The notes under the pieces: model-generated | Databases searched by the model: none | The model's input: the letters and a program-made list of their open reading frames with translations, nothing else | Told to the model about the DNA's origin: nothing | Part shown: piece by piece, positions 9,679 through 17,842 of the stretch | How the letters are laid out: each line of letters opens with the position of its first letter | Numbering within the stretch: the stretch's first letter is position 1 | Program-made: the position numbers and the translations under genes | From: Pseudomonas sp. Tri1 | GTDB lineage: Bacteria > Pseudomonadota > Gammaproteobacteria > Pseudomonadales > Pseudomonadaceae | DNA length: 64,000 nt | Reading direction: 5' to 3' | Assembly (NCBI RefSeq): GCF_017968885.1 | Contig: NZ_CP072913.1 | Coordinates: 2,402,001 to 2,466,000, forward strand

Positions 9679-12600
9679 ATGCACCTGCTCAGGACCCAGC
9701 CCGGTGGCTTTGTATCGGACGACAACATTGCCGACCTGGGGCAAACCCCCGCCGAGCTGGTGATCCTGTGCAGCGGCGATTCCAGCCTGGCGCTGCTGGC
9801 CGAAGCGGCCAGGCAGTTGCCGGACGACTACCCGCAGTTTCGCCTTGCCAACCCGATGCAGGTGCAGAACCACGCGTCGGTGGACCTGTATTTCGAAGAC
9901 GTGCTGCGCCACGCCAAAGTCATCCTGTTGTCGCTGCACGGTGGCATCGGCTATTGGCGCTACGGCATCGAGCGTCTGATGGAGCTGGCCGGGCGCGGGG
10001 TGAAGCTGATCCTGGTGCCGGGCGACGATCGTCCGGACCCGGAACTCAGCGACCTGAGCAACGTGCCTTTCGAGGACCGCGACCGGCTCTGGCAGTTCTT
10101 GCGCCAGGGCGGGCTGGGCAATGCCCTGGACCTGTTTCATAACCTGGGCAGCCAATGGTTCGGTCGCGATTATCCGTGGGGGGAACCGCAAATCCTGCCG
10201 CGCACGGCGATCTACCATCCGAAAAAAACCAGCGCCGCCCTCGGCGATTGGCAAGCCGACTGGCAGGCCGATCGACCGGTGGCGGCGGTGCTGTTCTATC
10301 GCTCCCACCTGCAAGCGGCAAACACCGCGTTCATCGACGTGTTCTGCCAGCGCCTGCAAGTGGCGGGGCTCAATCCACTGCCGATTGCCGTGGCCAGCCT
10401 CAAGGAGCCCGGTTGCCTGGCATTGGTTGAAGATTGGTTGGATGAGGTCGAAGCCGCGGTGATCCTCAATACCACCGGCTTCGCCCAATCCAGCCCCGAA
10501 GCGCCGCATCTGCGGCCGTTTCGCCGCAACATCCCGGTGATCCAGGCGATCTGCGCCCAGGACAACGAACCTGGCTGGCGCGCCAGCGAGCAGGGCCTGG
10601 GGCCGCGGGACCTGGCGATGCACATTGCCTTGCCAGAACTGGATGGGCGGATCATCAGCCGCCCCATCAGTTTCAAGGACCTGGCTTGGCGCAGCGAGCG
10701 CAGCCAGAGCGATGTGGTCTGCTACCGGGCGGTGCCCGAGCGCATGGATTTTGTCGCCGAACTGGCCCGGCGCTGGACCACCCTGGCGCGCCTGCCCAAC
10801 GCCGAAAAGCGCGTGGCGCTGATCCTTGCCAACTACCCGACCCGGGACGGGCGAATCGGCAACGGTGTCGGCCTGGACACCCCGGCGGCGGCGCTGAACA
10901 TCCTGCGGGCCATGCAGGCCGAGGGTTATCCGCTGCCGGGCGAACTGCCGGCCAACGGCACTGCGTTGATCCAGCAATTGCTCGGCGGGGTCAGCAACGA
11001 CCTGGACAGCCTCGACTTGCGCCCCTGTCACCAAAGCCTGGCCCTCGACGCTTATCAGGCCATGTTCGACGCATTGCCGGAGGCCAATCGCCAAGCGGTG
11101 CTTGCGCGCTGGGGGGCACCGGACAAGGACCCGATGTATCGTGACGGTCGCTTGATGGTCGCCGGCCTGCGCCTGGGCATGACCTTCGTCGGTATCCAGC
11201 CGGCCCGTGGTTATCAAGTCGATCCGAGTGCGGTCTACCACGACCCGGACCTGGTGCCGCCGCACGGTTACCTGGCGTTTTATTTCTGGTTGCGCCATAC
11301 CTACGGCGTCCACGGGGTGATTCACGTCGGCAAGCACGGCAACCTCGAATGGCTGCCGGGCAAGGGCGTCGGGCTCTCGGAGAGTTGCTGGCCCGATGCA
11401 TTGCTGGGGCCGCTGCCGAACATCTATCCATTCATCGTCAACGACCCGGGTGAGGGCGCCCAGGCCAAGCGTCGGACCCAGGCAGTGATCATCGACCACT
11501 TGATGCCACCGCTGACCCGCGCCGAAACCTACGGGCCGCTGCGTAACCTCGAGTTGTTGGCGGACGAATACTACGAGGCGCAGTTGCTCGATCCGCGCCG
11601 CGCCCGGGAACTGCAACGGGACATCCTGAACCTGGTGCGTGAGACGCACATCGACCGTGAGCTGCAACTCGATGCCGCGCTCGACAGCGATGCCGACGCA
11701 GCGATCTGGCTGCCGCGCCTGGACACCTATCTGTGCGATTTGAAGGAGTCGCAGATTCGCGACGGCCTGCACATTTTTGGCGAGTCGCCCAGTGGACGCC
11801 TGCGCATCGACACCTTGCTGGCGTTGTTGCGCATTCCCCGTGGCGACGGCAAGGGCGCGCAGTCGAGCCTGCTGCGGGCGCTGGCCAAGGCGTTCGGGCT
11901 GGGTTTCGATCCGCTGGATTGTGCCTTGGCCGAGCCTTGGACTGGCGACTGCCCCGAGGCGTTGCGCCTGGCCAGCGCCGAACCTTGGCGAACCGCCGGT
12001 GATACCCGCGAGCGCCTGGAGTGGTTCGCTGCACAGTTGATCGAGCAAGCGCTAAACGGTGAAGTGCCGCAACTCGATGCACCGGGCTGGGAGGTAGTCA
12101 ACAGTATTATCGCGAGCCTGCGCAGCGTCGTGGCCCCGCGCCTGGACGCCTGCGGTCCGGCGGAAATGCGCGGCCTGCTCGATGCCTTGAGCGGGCGCTT
12201 CGTGCCGGCCGGGCCCAGCGGCGCGCCGAGTCGAGGGCGCCTGGATGTGTTACCCACCGGGCGCAATTTCTTCTCCGTGGACGTGCGCAACCTGCCTACC
12301 ACCACGGCGTGGCGCATCGGTTTCCAATCGGCCAACCTGATTCTTGAGCGGCATTTGCAGGACCATGGCGATCACCTGCGTCAGCTCGGCCTGTCGGTGT
12401 GGGGCACTGCCACCATGCGCACCGGTGGCGACGACATCGCCCAGGCCATGGCGTTGATGGGCGTGCGCCCGGTGTGGGCCACCGGCAGCCAACGTGTCGA
12501 TGACTTCGAGATTCTGCCGTTGAGCCTGCTGGACCGGCCTCGGGTCGATGTCACATTGCGCGTGTCAGGTTTTTTCCGTGACGCCTTCGCCAACCTGATC

Positions 12601-13452
12601 CGCTTGTTCGATGCAGCGGTGCAGGCCGTCGCCGCCCTCGATGAGCCGGACGACATGAACCCCTTGGCGGCCAAGGTGCGCAGCGAGCGCGAAGCCCTGC
12701 TGGCCTCGGGTCTCGAACCTGAGGTTGCGGCCCGCCAGGCCGGTTGGCGGATCTTCGGCGCCAAGCCTGGTGCCTATGGTGCGGGCGTGCAGGGCGCGAT
12801 TGACGGTCGCTTGTGGCAGAGCCGCGAGGATTTGGCCGAGGTGTACCTGAACTGGGGCGGCTACGCCTACGGCGCCAGTGATGAAGGCAGCGTCGCTCGG
12901 GATCAATTCTCCCGGCGCTTGAGCCAGGTGCAAGCGGTGTTGCAGAACCAGGACAACCGCGAGCACGACCTGCTCGATTCCAACGATTACTACCAGTTCC
13001 AGGGTGGCATGCTGGCAGCCGTGGAGACCCTCAGCGGTGCGGCGGCGGCCAGTTACCATGGCGATCACAGCCAGCCGGACCTGCCGAAGATCCGTACCCT
13101 GAAGGAAGAGCTCAACCGTGTCATCCGATCCCGCGCGGCGAATCCGAAGTGGATCGACGGGGTCAAGCGTCACGGCTATAAAGGCGCGTTCGAACTGGCG
13201 GCGACGGTGGACAACCTGTTCGCCTTCGACGCCACCACGCGGTTGATCGACGATCACCAGTACGCTTTGCTGGCTGATGCTTACCTGCTCGACCCGGACA
13301 CCCGGGACTTCGTCCGCCAGCACAACCCCGATGCCCTGCGGGACATGACCGAGCGCATGCTCGAAGCGCAGCAGCGAGGGATGTGGCAGGAGCCGGGCGA
13401 GTATCGCCAGGCGCTGGAGAATTTGTTGTTGGACATCGAAGAAGATGGCTGA
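9679..13452 (+). CDS. cobN: Cobaltochelatase large subunit CobN
   Basis: Large, porphyrin-binding subunit of the ATP-dependent aerobic cobalt chelatase that inserts cobalt into hydrogenobyrinic acid a,c-diamide. At 1257 residues it has the normal CobN/ChlH size. Recognisable blocks include YHPDLVPPHGYLAFYFWLRH-like sequence near residue 515, HVGKHGNLEWLPGKGVGLS, and NPKWIDGVKRHGYKGAFE near the C-terminus. It follows cobW by 4 bp and precedes the small/medium subunit gene by 86 bp, giving the CobN + ChlI/ChlD chelatase common in pseudomonads rather than CobNST. An antisense open frame of nearly 1.2 kb codons on the minus strand is a high-GC artefact. Confidence 0.97.
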   Translation: MHLLRTQPGGFVSDDNIADLGQTPAELVILCSGDSSLALLAEAARQLPDDYPQFRLANPMQVQNHASVDLYFEDVLRHAKVILLSLHGGIGYWRYGIERLMELAGRGVKLILVPGDDRPDPELSDLSNVPFEDRDRLWQFLRQGGLGNALDLFHNLGSQWFGRDYPWGEPQILPRTAIYHPKKTSAALGDWQADWQADRPVAAVLFYRSHLQAANTAFIDVFCQRLQVAGLNPLPIAVASLKEPGCLALVEDWLDEVEAAVILNTTGFAQSSPEAPHLRPFRRNIPVIQAICAQDNEPGWRASEQGLGPRDLAMHIALPELDGRIISRPISFKDLAWRSERSQSDVVCYRAVPERMDFVAELARRWTTLARLPNAEKRVALILANYPTRDGRIGNGVGLDTPAAALNILRAMQAEGYPLPGELPANGTALIQQLLGGVSNDLDSLDLRPCHQSLALDAYQAMFDALPEANRQAVLARWGAPDKDPMYRDGRLMVAGLRLGMTFVGIQPARGYQVDPSAVYHDPDLVPPHGYLAFYFWLRHTYGVHGVIHVGKHGNLEWLPGKGVGLSESCWPDALLGPLPNIYPFIVNDPGEGAQAKRRTQAVIIDHLMPPLTRAETYGPLRNLELLADEYYEAQLLDPRRARELQRDILNLVRETHIDRELQLDAALDSDADAAIWLPRLDTYLCDLKESQIRDGLHIFGESPSGRLRIDTLLALLRIPRGDGKGAQSSLLRALAKAFGLGFDPLDCALAEPWTGDCPEALRLASAEPWRTAGDTRERLEWFAAQLIEQALNGEVPQLDAPGWEVVNSIIASLRSVVAPRLDACGPAEMRGLLDALSGRFVPAGPSGAPSRGRLDVLPTGRNFFSVDVRNLPTTTAWRIGFQSANLILERHLQDHGDHLRQLGLSVWGTATMRTGGDDIAQAMALMGVRPVWATGSQRVDDFEILPLSLLDRPRVDVTLRVSGFFRDAFANLIRLFDAAVQAVAALDEPDDMNPLAAKVRSEREALLASGLEPEVAARQAGWRIFGAKPGAYGAGVQGAIDGRLWQSREDLAEVYLNWGGYAYGASDEGSVARDQFSRRLSQVQAVLQNQDNREHDLLDSNDYYQFQGGMLAAVETLSGAAAASYHGDHSQPDLPKIRTLKEELNRVIRSRAANPKWIDGVKRHGYKGAFELAATVDNLFAFDATTRLIDDHQYALLADAYLLDPDTRDFVRQHNPDALRDMTERMLEAQQRGMWQEPGEYRQALENLLLDIEEDG

Positions 13453-13538
13453 CCTGCCTACTCGGCAGGCGAGACACAACCCCCCGCCACAAGTACTTTG
13501 TTCACATTGACGTTACCGACCACCCTTGAGAATTAGAT

Positions 13539-14540
13539 ATGACCGACACCCCGCATTTCCCGCTCTCCGCCGTGGTCGGCGCCGATGACTTGAAACTCGC
13601 CCTGTGCCTGGCCGCCATCGATCCGAAAATTGGCGGTGTGCTGATCGAAGGTCCGCGGGGCATGGCCAAGTCCACGTTGGCCCGGGGCCTGGCGGATCTG
13701 TTGGCCAGTGGTCAGTTCGTCACCTTGCCCCTTGGTGCCACCGAAGAGCGGCTGGTCGGCACCCTCGACCTGGACGCGGCCCTGGGAGAAGGGCGTGCGC
13801 AGTTCTCCCCGGGGGTGCTGGCCAAGGCCGACGGCGGCGTGCTGTATGTCGATGAAGTGAATCTGCTGCCCGATCACCTGGTGGACCTGTTGCTCGATGT
13901 GGCCGCCAGCGGCACCAACCTGATCGAGCGCGACGGCATTTCCCACCGGCATCCGGCACGCTTTGTGTTGATCGGCACGATGAACCCGGAAGAGGGTGAG
14001 TTGCGCCCGCAGTTGCTTGATCGTTTCGGTTTGAACGTGGCTCTCGACGGTCACACCGTTCCGGCTGAGCGCGGGCAGATCATTCGGCGCCGCTTGGATT
14101 TCGACAGTGCCCCGGCGGCGTTCTGTGCAGAGTGGGAGGTGGCCCAGCAACAGTTGCGCGAGCGTTGCCAGCAGGCGCGCAACCGCTTGGCCGCGATTGC
14201 CCTGGATGATGCGGCGCTGGCGCAGATTACCGAACGCTGTTTTGCCGCCGGGGTCGATGGCTTGCGCGCCGATCTGGTCTGGCTAAGGGCTGCCCGGGCC
14301 CATGCGGCCTGGCGCGGCGCCAGTGCGATTGCCGATGAAGACATCGATGCAGTCGCCGAGTTTGCCTTGCGTCACCGTCGACGCGGGCATTCGGCACCGA
14401 CACCGTCCCAGGCGCCGCAAACGCCTGCCAATGCAACGGCTCAGCCCAACGAAGGCCAGGGCCAGTGGGGTGATTTGCCGGCCCAGGCACTGCCCACGGG
14501 GGCCCGACGTGAAGTGCCGAGCTGGCCAAAAAAGCCCTAG
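13539..14540 (+). CDS. AAA+ chelatase small subunit (ChlI-like); zero-frame product of a frameshifted chlD gene
   Basis: MoxR/ChlI-type AAA+ ATPase that powers cobalt insertion with CobN. The 333-residue zero-frame product has Walker A (EGPRGMAKST, about residues 40-49), Walker B (GVLYVDEVNLL, about 104-114), and the sensor/arginine-finger region GTMNPEEGELRPQLLDRFG. Its last 50 residues are a Pro/Ala/Gln-rich linker like the N-terminal part of ChlD proteins. The stop TAG (14538-14540) lies one codon after an A_AAA_AAG heptamer and directly before a strong stem-loop, so a fraction of ribosomes should shift -1 and continue into the VWA domain. No separate full-length chlD start is evident downstream. 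Start ATG at 13539, with a weak GAGAA ribosome site. Confidence 0.92.
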   Translation: MTDTPHFPLSAVVGADDLKLALCLAAIDPKIGGVLIEGPRGMAKSTLARGLADLLASGQFVTLPLGATEERLVGTLDLDAALGEGRAQFSPGVLAKADGGVLYVDEVNLLPDHLVDLLLDVAASGTNLIERDGISHRHPARFVLIGTMNPEEGELRPQLLDRFGLNVALDGHTVPAERGQIIRRRLDFDSAPAAFCAEWEVAQQQLRERCQQARNRLAAIALDDAALAQITERCFAAGVDGLRADLVWLRAARAHAAWRGASAIADEDIDAVAEFALRHRRRGHSAPTPSQAPQTPANATAQPNEGQGQWGDLPAQALPTGARREVPSWPKKP

Positions 14541-14574
14541 GCATTCGCCCCCGTTCACCGGCGGGGGCGAATGC
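14528..14574 (+). promoter_or_regulatory. Programmed -1 ribosomal frameshift signal of chlD
   Basis: Slippery heptamer A AAA AAG at 14528-14534, exactly in register with the upstream frame (codons CCA AAA AAG CCC TAG). A six-base spacer CCCTAG (14535-14540) contains the zero-frame stop. Then comes a perfect 13-bp stem GCATTCGCCCCCG/CGGGGGCGAATGC (14541-14553 with 14562-14574) and an 8-nt loop. This is the architecture of the E. coli dnaX signal. No U run follows the hairpin, so it is not an intrinsic terminator. Frameshifting that yields both chelatase subunits from one chlD gene has been reported for cobalamin producers. Confidence 0.9.
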
Positions 14575-15205
14575 CAGACCCCGTGCCGGACGACTCGACC
14601 AGGGCCGCCAGGGCCGTAGCAAAGCGACGGCCAGTGGTGCGGTGAATTGGCCAGGGACCTTGCTCAATGGCCGGCCGCGCCTGTACGAAGACCTGTGCTT
14701 TCACGGTCGCCATCGCTCGCCCCATCAATTGTGGCTGGTCATCGTCGATGCCTCGGCCTCGACCCGCCGACATCGAGCCCTCAGCGATGGCAAAGGCCTG
14801 CTGGCGCAACTGTTCGACGACGCCTACCGACAGCGCGCCCGCTTGGCCCTGCTGACGGCCAGCGGCACGCTGCCGAACTGGCAGGTGCAAGGGCTCAGGG
14901 CCTCCGCCGGCCTGCGGAGCTGGCTCGATGGCCTGGGCGCCGGTGGCGGTACGCCGTTGCTGGCGGCGCTGAACGAGGCTGGGCGCTGGTTAATGGCGCG
15001 GCGCAAGCGTTTTCCGGCAGAGCAACAGCGAGTATTGGTGATGACGGATGGGCGAGTGAAAGAAGGGCTGGCACTGCCCTCCATGGATTGCCCGTGCCTG
15101 TTGATCGACATCGAGCGCGGTCCGATTCGCCTGGGTCGGGCCCGGCAGTTGGCGGGGCAGTTGGGGGCTGAGTATCGGCATATCGATGAAGGGCTTTCTG
15201 GCTGA
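14534..15205 (+). CDS. chlD: VWA-domain part of cobalt/magnesium chelatase medium subunit (ChlD), read after -1 frameshift
   Basis: Second frame of the chelatase gene. After the shift the reading continues ALGIRPRSPAGANARPRAGR..., with no in-frame stop until 15203-15205, giving a fusion of about 555 residues (332 from the zero frame plus 223). It carries a von Willebrand A domain with the MIDAS motif DASAS (VIVDASAST) and the later GAGGGTPLL and VMTDGR segments. The only ordinary start in this frame before the VWA domain is GTG at 14642, without a good ribosome site and inside the conserved segment AVNWPGTLLNGRPRL; initiation there would lose upstream conserved linker. A separately initiated VWA protein cannot be excluded. 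Confidence 0.85.
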   Translation, partial: ALGIRPRSPAGANARPRAGRLDQGRQGRSKATASGAVNWPGTLLNGRPRLYEDLCFHGRHRSPHQLWLVIVDASASTRRHRALSDGKGLLAQLFDDAYRQRARLALLTASGTLPNWQVQGLRASAGLRSWLDGLGAGGGTPLLAALNEAGRWLMARRKRFPAEQQRVLVMTDGRVKEGLALPSMDCPCLLIDIERGPIRLGRARQLAGQLGAEYRHIDEGLSG

Positions 15206-15229
15206 GATTTACTGGGCTCTATCGGGCTT

Positions 15230-15323
15230 CATCGCGAGCAAGCTCGCTCCCACATGGGTTGTGTTGTGAACACATAACTGCTTAACACCGAAGCCCCCTG
15301 TGGGAGCGAGCTTGCTCGCGATT
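15230..15323. repeat. REP pair
   Basis: TCGCGAGCAAGCTCGCTCCC (about 15232) and GTGGGAGCGAGCTTGCTCGC (about 15300) as an inverted doublet between chlD and the phospholipase-D-like gene. Confidence 0.9.
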
Positions 15324-15403
15324 AGCATCCCCTCGGTCCCGGATCTGCCCCCTTAACCCGGATCACTGCTCTATGCTCAGGCAGTCCCTCACAGGAGTGA
15401 ACC

Positions 15404-17050
15404 ATGCGCGTACTCGTCACCAACGCCCAGGACGATTTTCGGGTCAAGGCCTATGCCGGCACCAACGGCGTGCTGCTCGCCATGGACCTGGCCGAATCCC
15501 GGCGCAAGGGCTTGCTGGGTTTTGCCATCGAGAAGCAGCAGGGCGATAAACCCTGGCTGTTCCTGTTCAACAGCCTGACCTTCCCCGACAAGGCCCACAC
15601 ATTCCCCCAGTTCCACGCCACCCCCAGCGACAAGGCACCGTTACAGAAATTTCGTTGGGCTGACTACGCCGTCAATCCCGGTGTGACAATGCACTATCGC
15701 GTGCACCTGGCCTATGGCAGCCCCGATGCGCCGCAATTGGGCGAATCTCTGGAAGTCACGGTCACCAGTGATGACGGGCAGCCGGCCAATCAGCGGGTCA
15801 TCTTCAATCGGGCCGTGGCCGCCAGCCAGGCATTCCAGCGCAAGTTTCCCGAAGTGGATGCGTTGATCAGTGCCAACAAAAAACTCTCCATCGATGACTG
15901 GCCCGACGCGCCGCGCCGTTGGCTGGAAAATGGCTTGCTGGGGCGCTTGACCGGTTTTATCGACCGGGCCCTGGATGCCAGCTGGGCGCTGGATGTCGCC
16001 ATCTATGAGTACGAACTGCCAGTGATCGTCGACGCGGTGACTGGCGCTCACGCTCGCGGTGCCCGGGTGAGGGTGCTGTACCACGCCGAGCCGGGAGACG
16101 ACACCACGGCGCGCAACGAAGCCAGCCTCGAAAAAATGCCGGCGGCCAATAAGCGTGGACGGGTCACCCATAACATTTTCCACGATAAGTTCATCGTACT
16201 GAGCAAGGTGGATGGCAGTGGCTCATTGCAACCGCAAGCTGTGCTGTGCGGCAGCACCAACTTCACCGCCAATGGTGTCTACCGCCAGGCCAACGTCGTT
16301 CATGTGCTGGATGATTCTCGGGTGAGCACCAGCTACCTGCAGGTGTTCGAGCAAATTTGGGCCGAGCCTCAGGACGTCGATGCCACTCGCCAGTGGCTGA
16401 CCCGTAACAACGCCATGGCACCGCAAGAGGCGTTGTTCGCCGGGTTCTCGCCGCGAACCGGGGAGGGCGACCTGGCCCGCTTCGTTGACATCATCAATGG
16501 CGCACGGAAGGACCTGCTGTTCGTCACTGCCTTTGTGTTGCCCGACCGCATCCTCGACGCCGTGCTCGGCCAGCCCAATGACGACGTGCTGCGCTACGGC
16601 CTGCAAAACACCAAGAGCCGCATCACCGGCTTTCACGCCGACCGCACCGCCGAATTCGCCGCCACCGCGCTGCTCAACACCGGTCTGGAAGGCTGGCTCA
16701 AGGAAAACATGAAAGGCCAGAAGGGCAACCTGCTGGTGCACACCAAAGCCATCGTCACCGACTTCACCAGCGACACGCCGACGATCATCAGCGGCAGCCA
16801 CAACCTGAGCGCCGCGGCCAGCAGTGGCAACGACGAGAACTACCTGATCATCCAGGGCGACACCGACCTGGCCGACCGCTATGGCCTGGAACTGCTGCGT
16901 TTTTATGAACACTACCGCTTTCGCTACTTCGCGAAAAAACTCGCCCTCAAGCAGGTCAAGCCCCTGGCGGTGGACGACAGCTGGAGTGATGACTATTACC
17001 GCGAGGGGGATTTGCGGATGTTGTCTAGGGTGAGGTTTTGCGGGCGTTAG
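15404..17050 (+). CDS. Phospholipase D-like domain protein
   Basis: A 548-residue protein of the PLD superfamily with two HKD-type half-sites. The first reads FHDKFIVLS (about residue 262) followed by GSTNFT; the second is HTKAIVTD (about 446) followed by ISGSHNLS. The second motif fits HxKxxxxD exactly; the first has Ser at the Asp position, which would weaken or alter one half of the active site. The first 170 residues form a separate domain of unknown type. No signal peptide is evident. It may act on nucleic acid or phospholipid; the sequence does not decide. Single gene with GGAGTG before ATG. Confidence 0.8.
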   Translation: MRVLVTNAQDDFRVKAYAGTNGVLLAMDLAESRRKGLLGFAIEKQQGDKPWLFLFNSLTFPDKAHTFPQFHATPSDKAPLQKFRWADYAVNPGVTMHYRVHLAYGSPDAPQLGESLEVTVTSDDGQPANQRVIFNRAVAASQAFQRKFPEVDALISANKKLSIDDWPDAPRRWLENGLLGRLTGFIDRALDASWALDVAIYEYELPVIVDAVTGAHARGARVRVLYHAEPGDDTTARNEASLEKMPAANKRGRVTHNIFHDKFIVLSKVDGSGSLQPQAVLCGSTNFTANGVYRQANVVHVLDDSRVSTSYLQVFEQIWAEPQDVDATRQWLTRNNAMAPQEALFAGFSPRTGEGDLARFVDIINGARKDLLFVTAFVLPDRILDAVLGQPNDDVLRYGLQNTKSRITGFHADRTAEFAATALLNTGLEGWLKENMKGQKGNLLVHTKAIVTDFTSDTPTIISGSHNLSAAASSGNDENYLIIQGDTDLADRYGLELLRFYEHYRFRYFAKKLALKQVKPLAVDDSWSDDYYREGDLRMLSRVRFCGR

Positions 17051-17104
17051 GTGCAGCAGTTATCCGGTGATAGCATAGGGCTACCTATCAGCCAGGAAGC
17101 TGTC

Positions 17105-17446
17105 ATGAGTCTCTGCCACGGAATGTCCGGTTTACTGCGCATCAGTGTCGCGATCCTGTTGTTGGCCCTGGGTACTTCGGCCGTCGCCGCCAATCAACCG
17201 TGTTCCGGACGCAAGGGCGGGATCGCCGGGTGTGATGGCGATACCTTCCTGTGTAACGACGGCTCCATCAGTGCCTCGAAGAAGTCCTGTTCTGCTGTGC
17301 TGGGGCTGCGCAATGAGGCTCGACCGCAGTCGTTGCTCAAATCCTCCGACGGTTGCCAATGTGGCACTGGCAATTACTGCGTCGGGCCCCGGGGTGGGGT
17401 CTATTGCCTCACGCCTGGCGGTAGTAAGAGCTACAAGCGCAAGTAG
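17105..17446 (+). CDS. Small secreted cysteine-rich protein, function unknown
   Basis: 113-residue precursor with a clear Sec signal peptide (hydrophobic stretch ISVAILLLALGTSAVAA, cleavage likely after AVAA). The mature part of about 80 residues has eight cysteines, enough for four disulfides, arranged in two halves (PC, GC, LC, SC; then GCQC, YC, YC), plus a basic C-terminus KSYKRK. The ATG at 17105 is preceded by AGGAAG; a longer upstream reading lacks a ribosome site. Not recognised as a named family. Probably periplasmic or exported. Confidence 0.7.
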   Translation: MSLCHGMSGLLRISVAILLLALGTSAVAANQPCSGRKGGIAGCDGDTFLCNDGSISASKKSCSAVLGLRNEARPQSLLKSSDGCQCGTGNYCVGPRGGVYCLTPGGSKSYKRK

Positions 17447-17468
17447 GCCAGGTACACCGCCGAACAAT

Positions 17469-17559
17469 TGTGGGAGCGAGCTTGCTCGCGATGGCGTCAG
17501 GTCAGTCAGCATTTCATTGACTGATACACCGCTATCGCGAGCAAGCTCGCTCCTACAGG
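17469..17559. repeat. REP pair
   Basis: GTGGGAGCGAGCTTGCTCGC at 17470 and the inverted TCGCGAGCAAGCTCGCTCCT at about 17535, GTGGGAG ends outward. Confidence 0.9.
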
Positions 17560-17761
17560 TTATCCATTTACCATTTCAGAGTGGCTCCGTTTCGGTGCGT
17601 CGGGCGCGTTGAGTACTCGACTTGGGGCCCTATTACCCGTTACTCGTGGCCAACGGTAGCAACAGCATTTGCACGCGGACGCCACCGTCCGCAGGCCGGT
17701 TTTTCCCATCCCCCTGATTTTCTTCACTTTCCATTTTCCTCTCCCATGGCTCTCAAGCCTG

Positions 17762-17777
17762 TGGCACACTTTCTGCT
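17762..17777 (+). promoter_or_regulatory. Candidate sigma-54 promoter for the amino-acid ABC transporter
   Basis: TGGCAC-ACTTT-CTGCT matches the -24/-12 consensus TGGCAC-N5-TTGCW with one mismatch. It lies 66 bp before the start of the binding-protein gene. The rest of the 17560-17842 intergenic region shows no gene. No activator gene is adjacent, so this is tentative. Confidence 0.45.
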
Positions 17778-17802
17778 GTCTATTCCGTTGTTACATACTA
17801 TG

Positions 17803-17818
17803 TTCCGGTATAGCGGAA
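17803..17818 (+). promoter_or_regulatory. Palindromic operator candidate TTCCG-N6-CGGAA
   Basis: Perfect inverted repeat TTCCG GTATAG CGGAA, 25 bp before the binding-protein start and just downstream of the expected sigma-54 start site. A further TATTCCG half-site is at 17781. It could be bound by the IclR regulator encoded at 21424, but this is inference only. Confidence 0.4.
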
Positions 17819-17842
17819 TAAACTCACTCTGGAGTGCTTGCC

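Noticed and set aside
8479..12048. Minus-strand open frame of 1189 codons antisense to cobW and cobN
   Set aside because: Composition is a high-GC antisense artefact (Gln/Arg/His/Val-rich); no motifs. The plus-strand frames have full CobW and CobN signatures.
14541..14574. Stem-loop after the chlI stop read as a rho-independent terminator
   Set aside because: No U run follows (CAGACCCC). Spacing to the slippery heptamer fits a frameshift stimulator, and a conserved coding frame continues past it.
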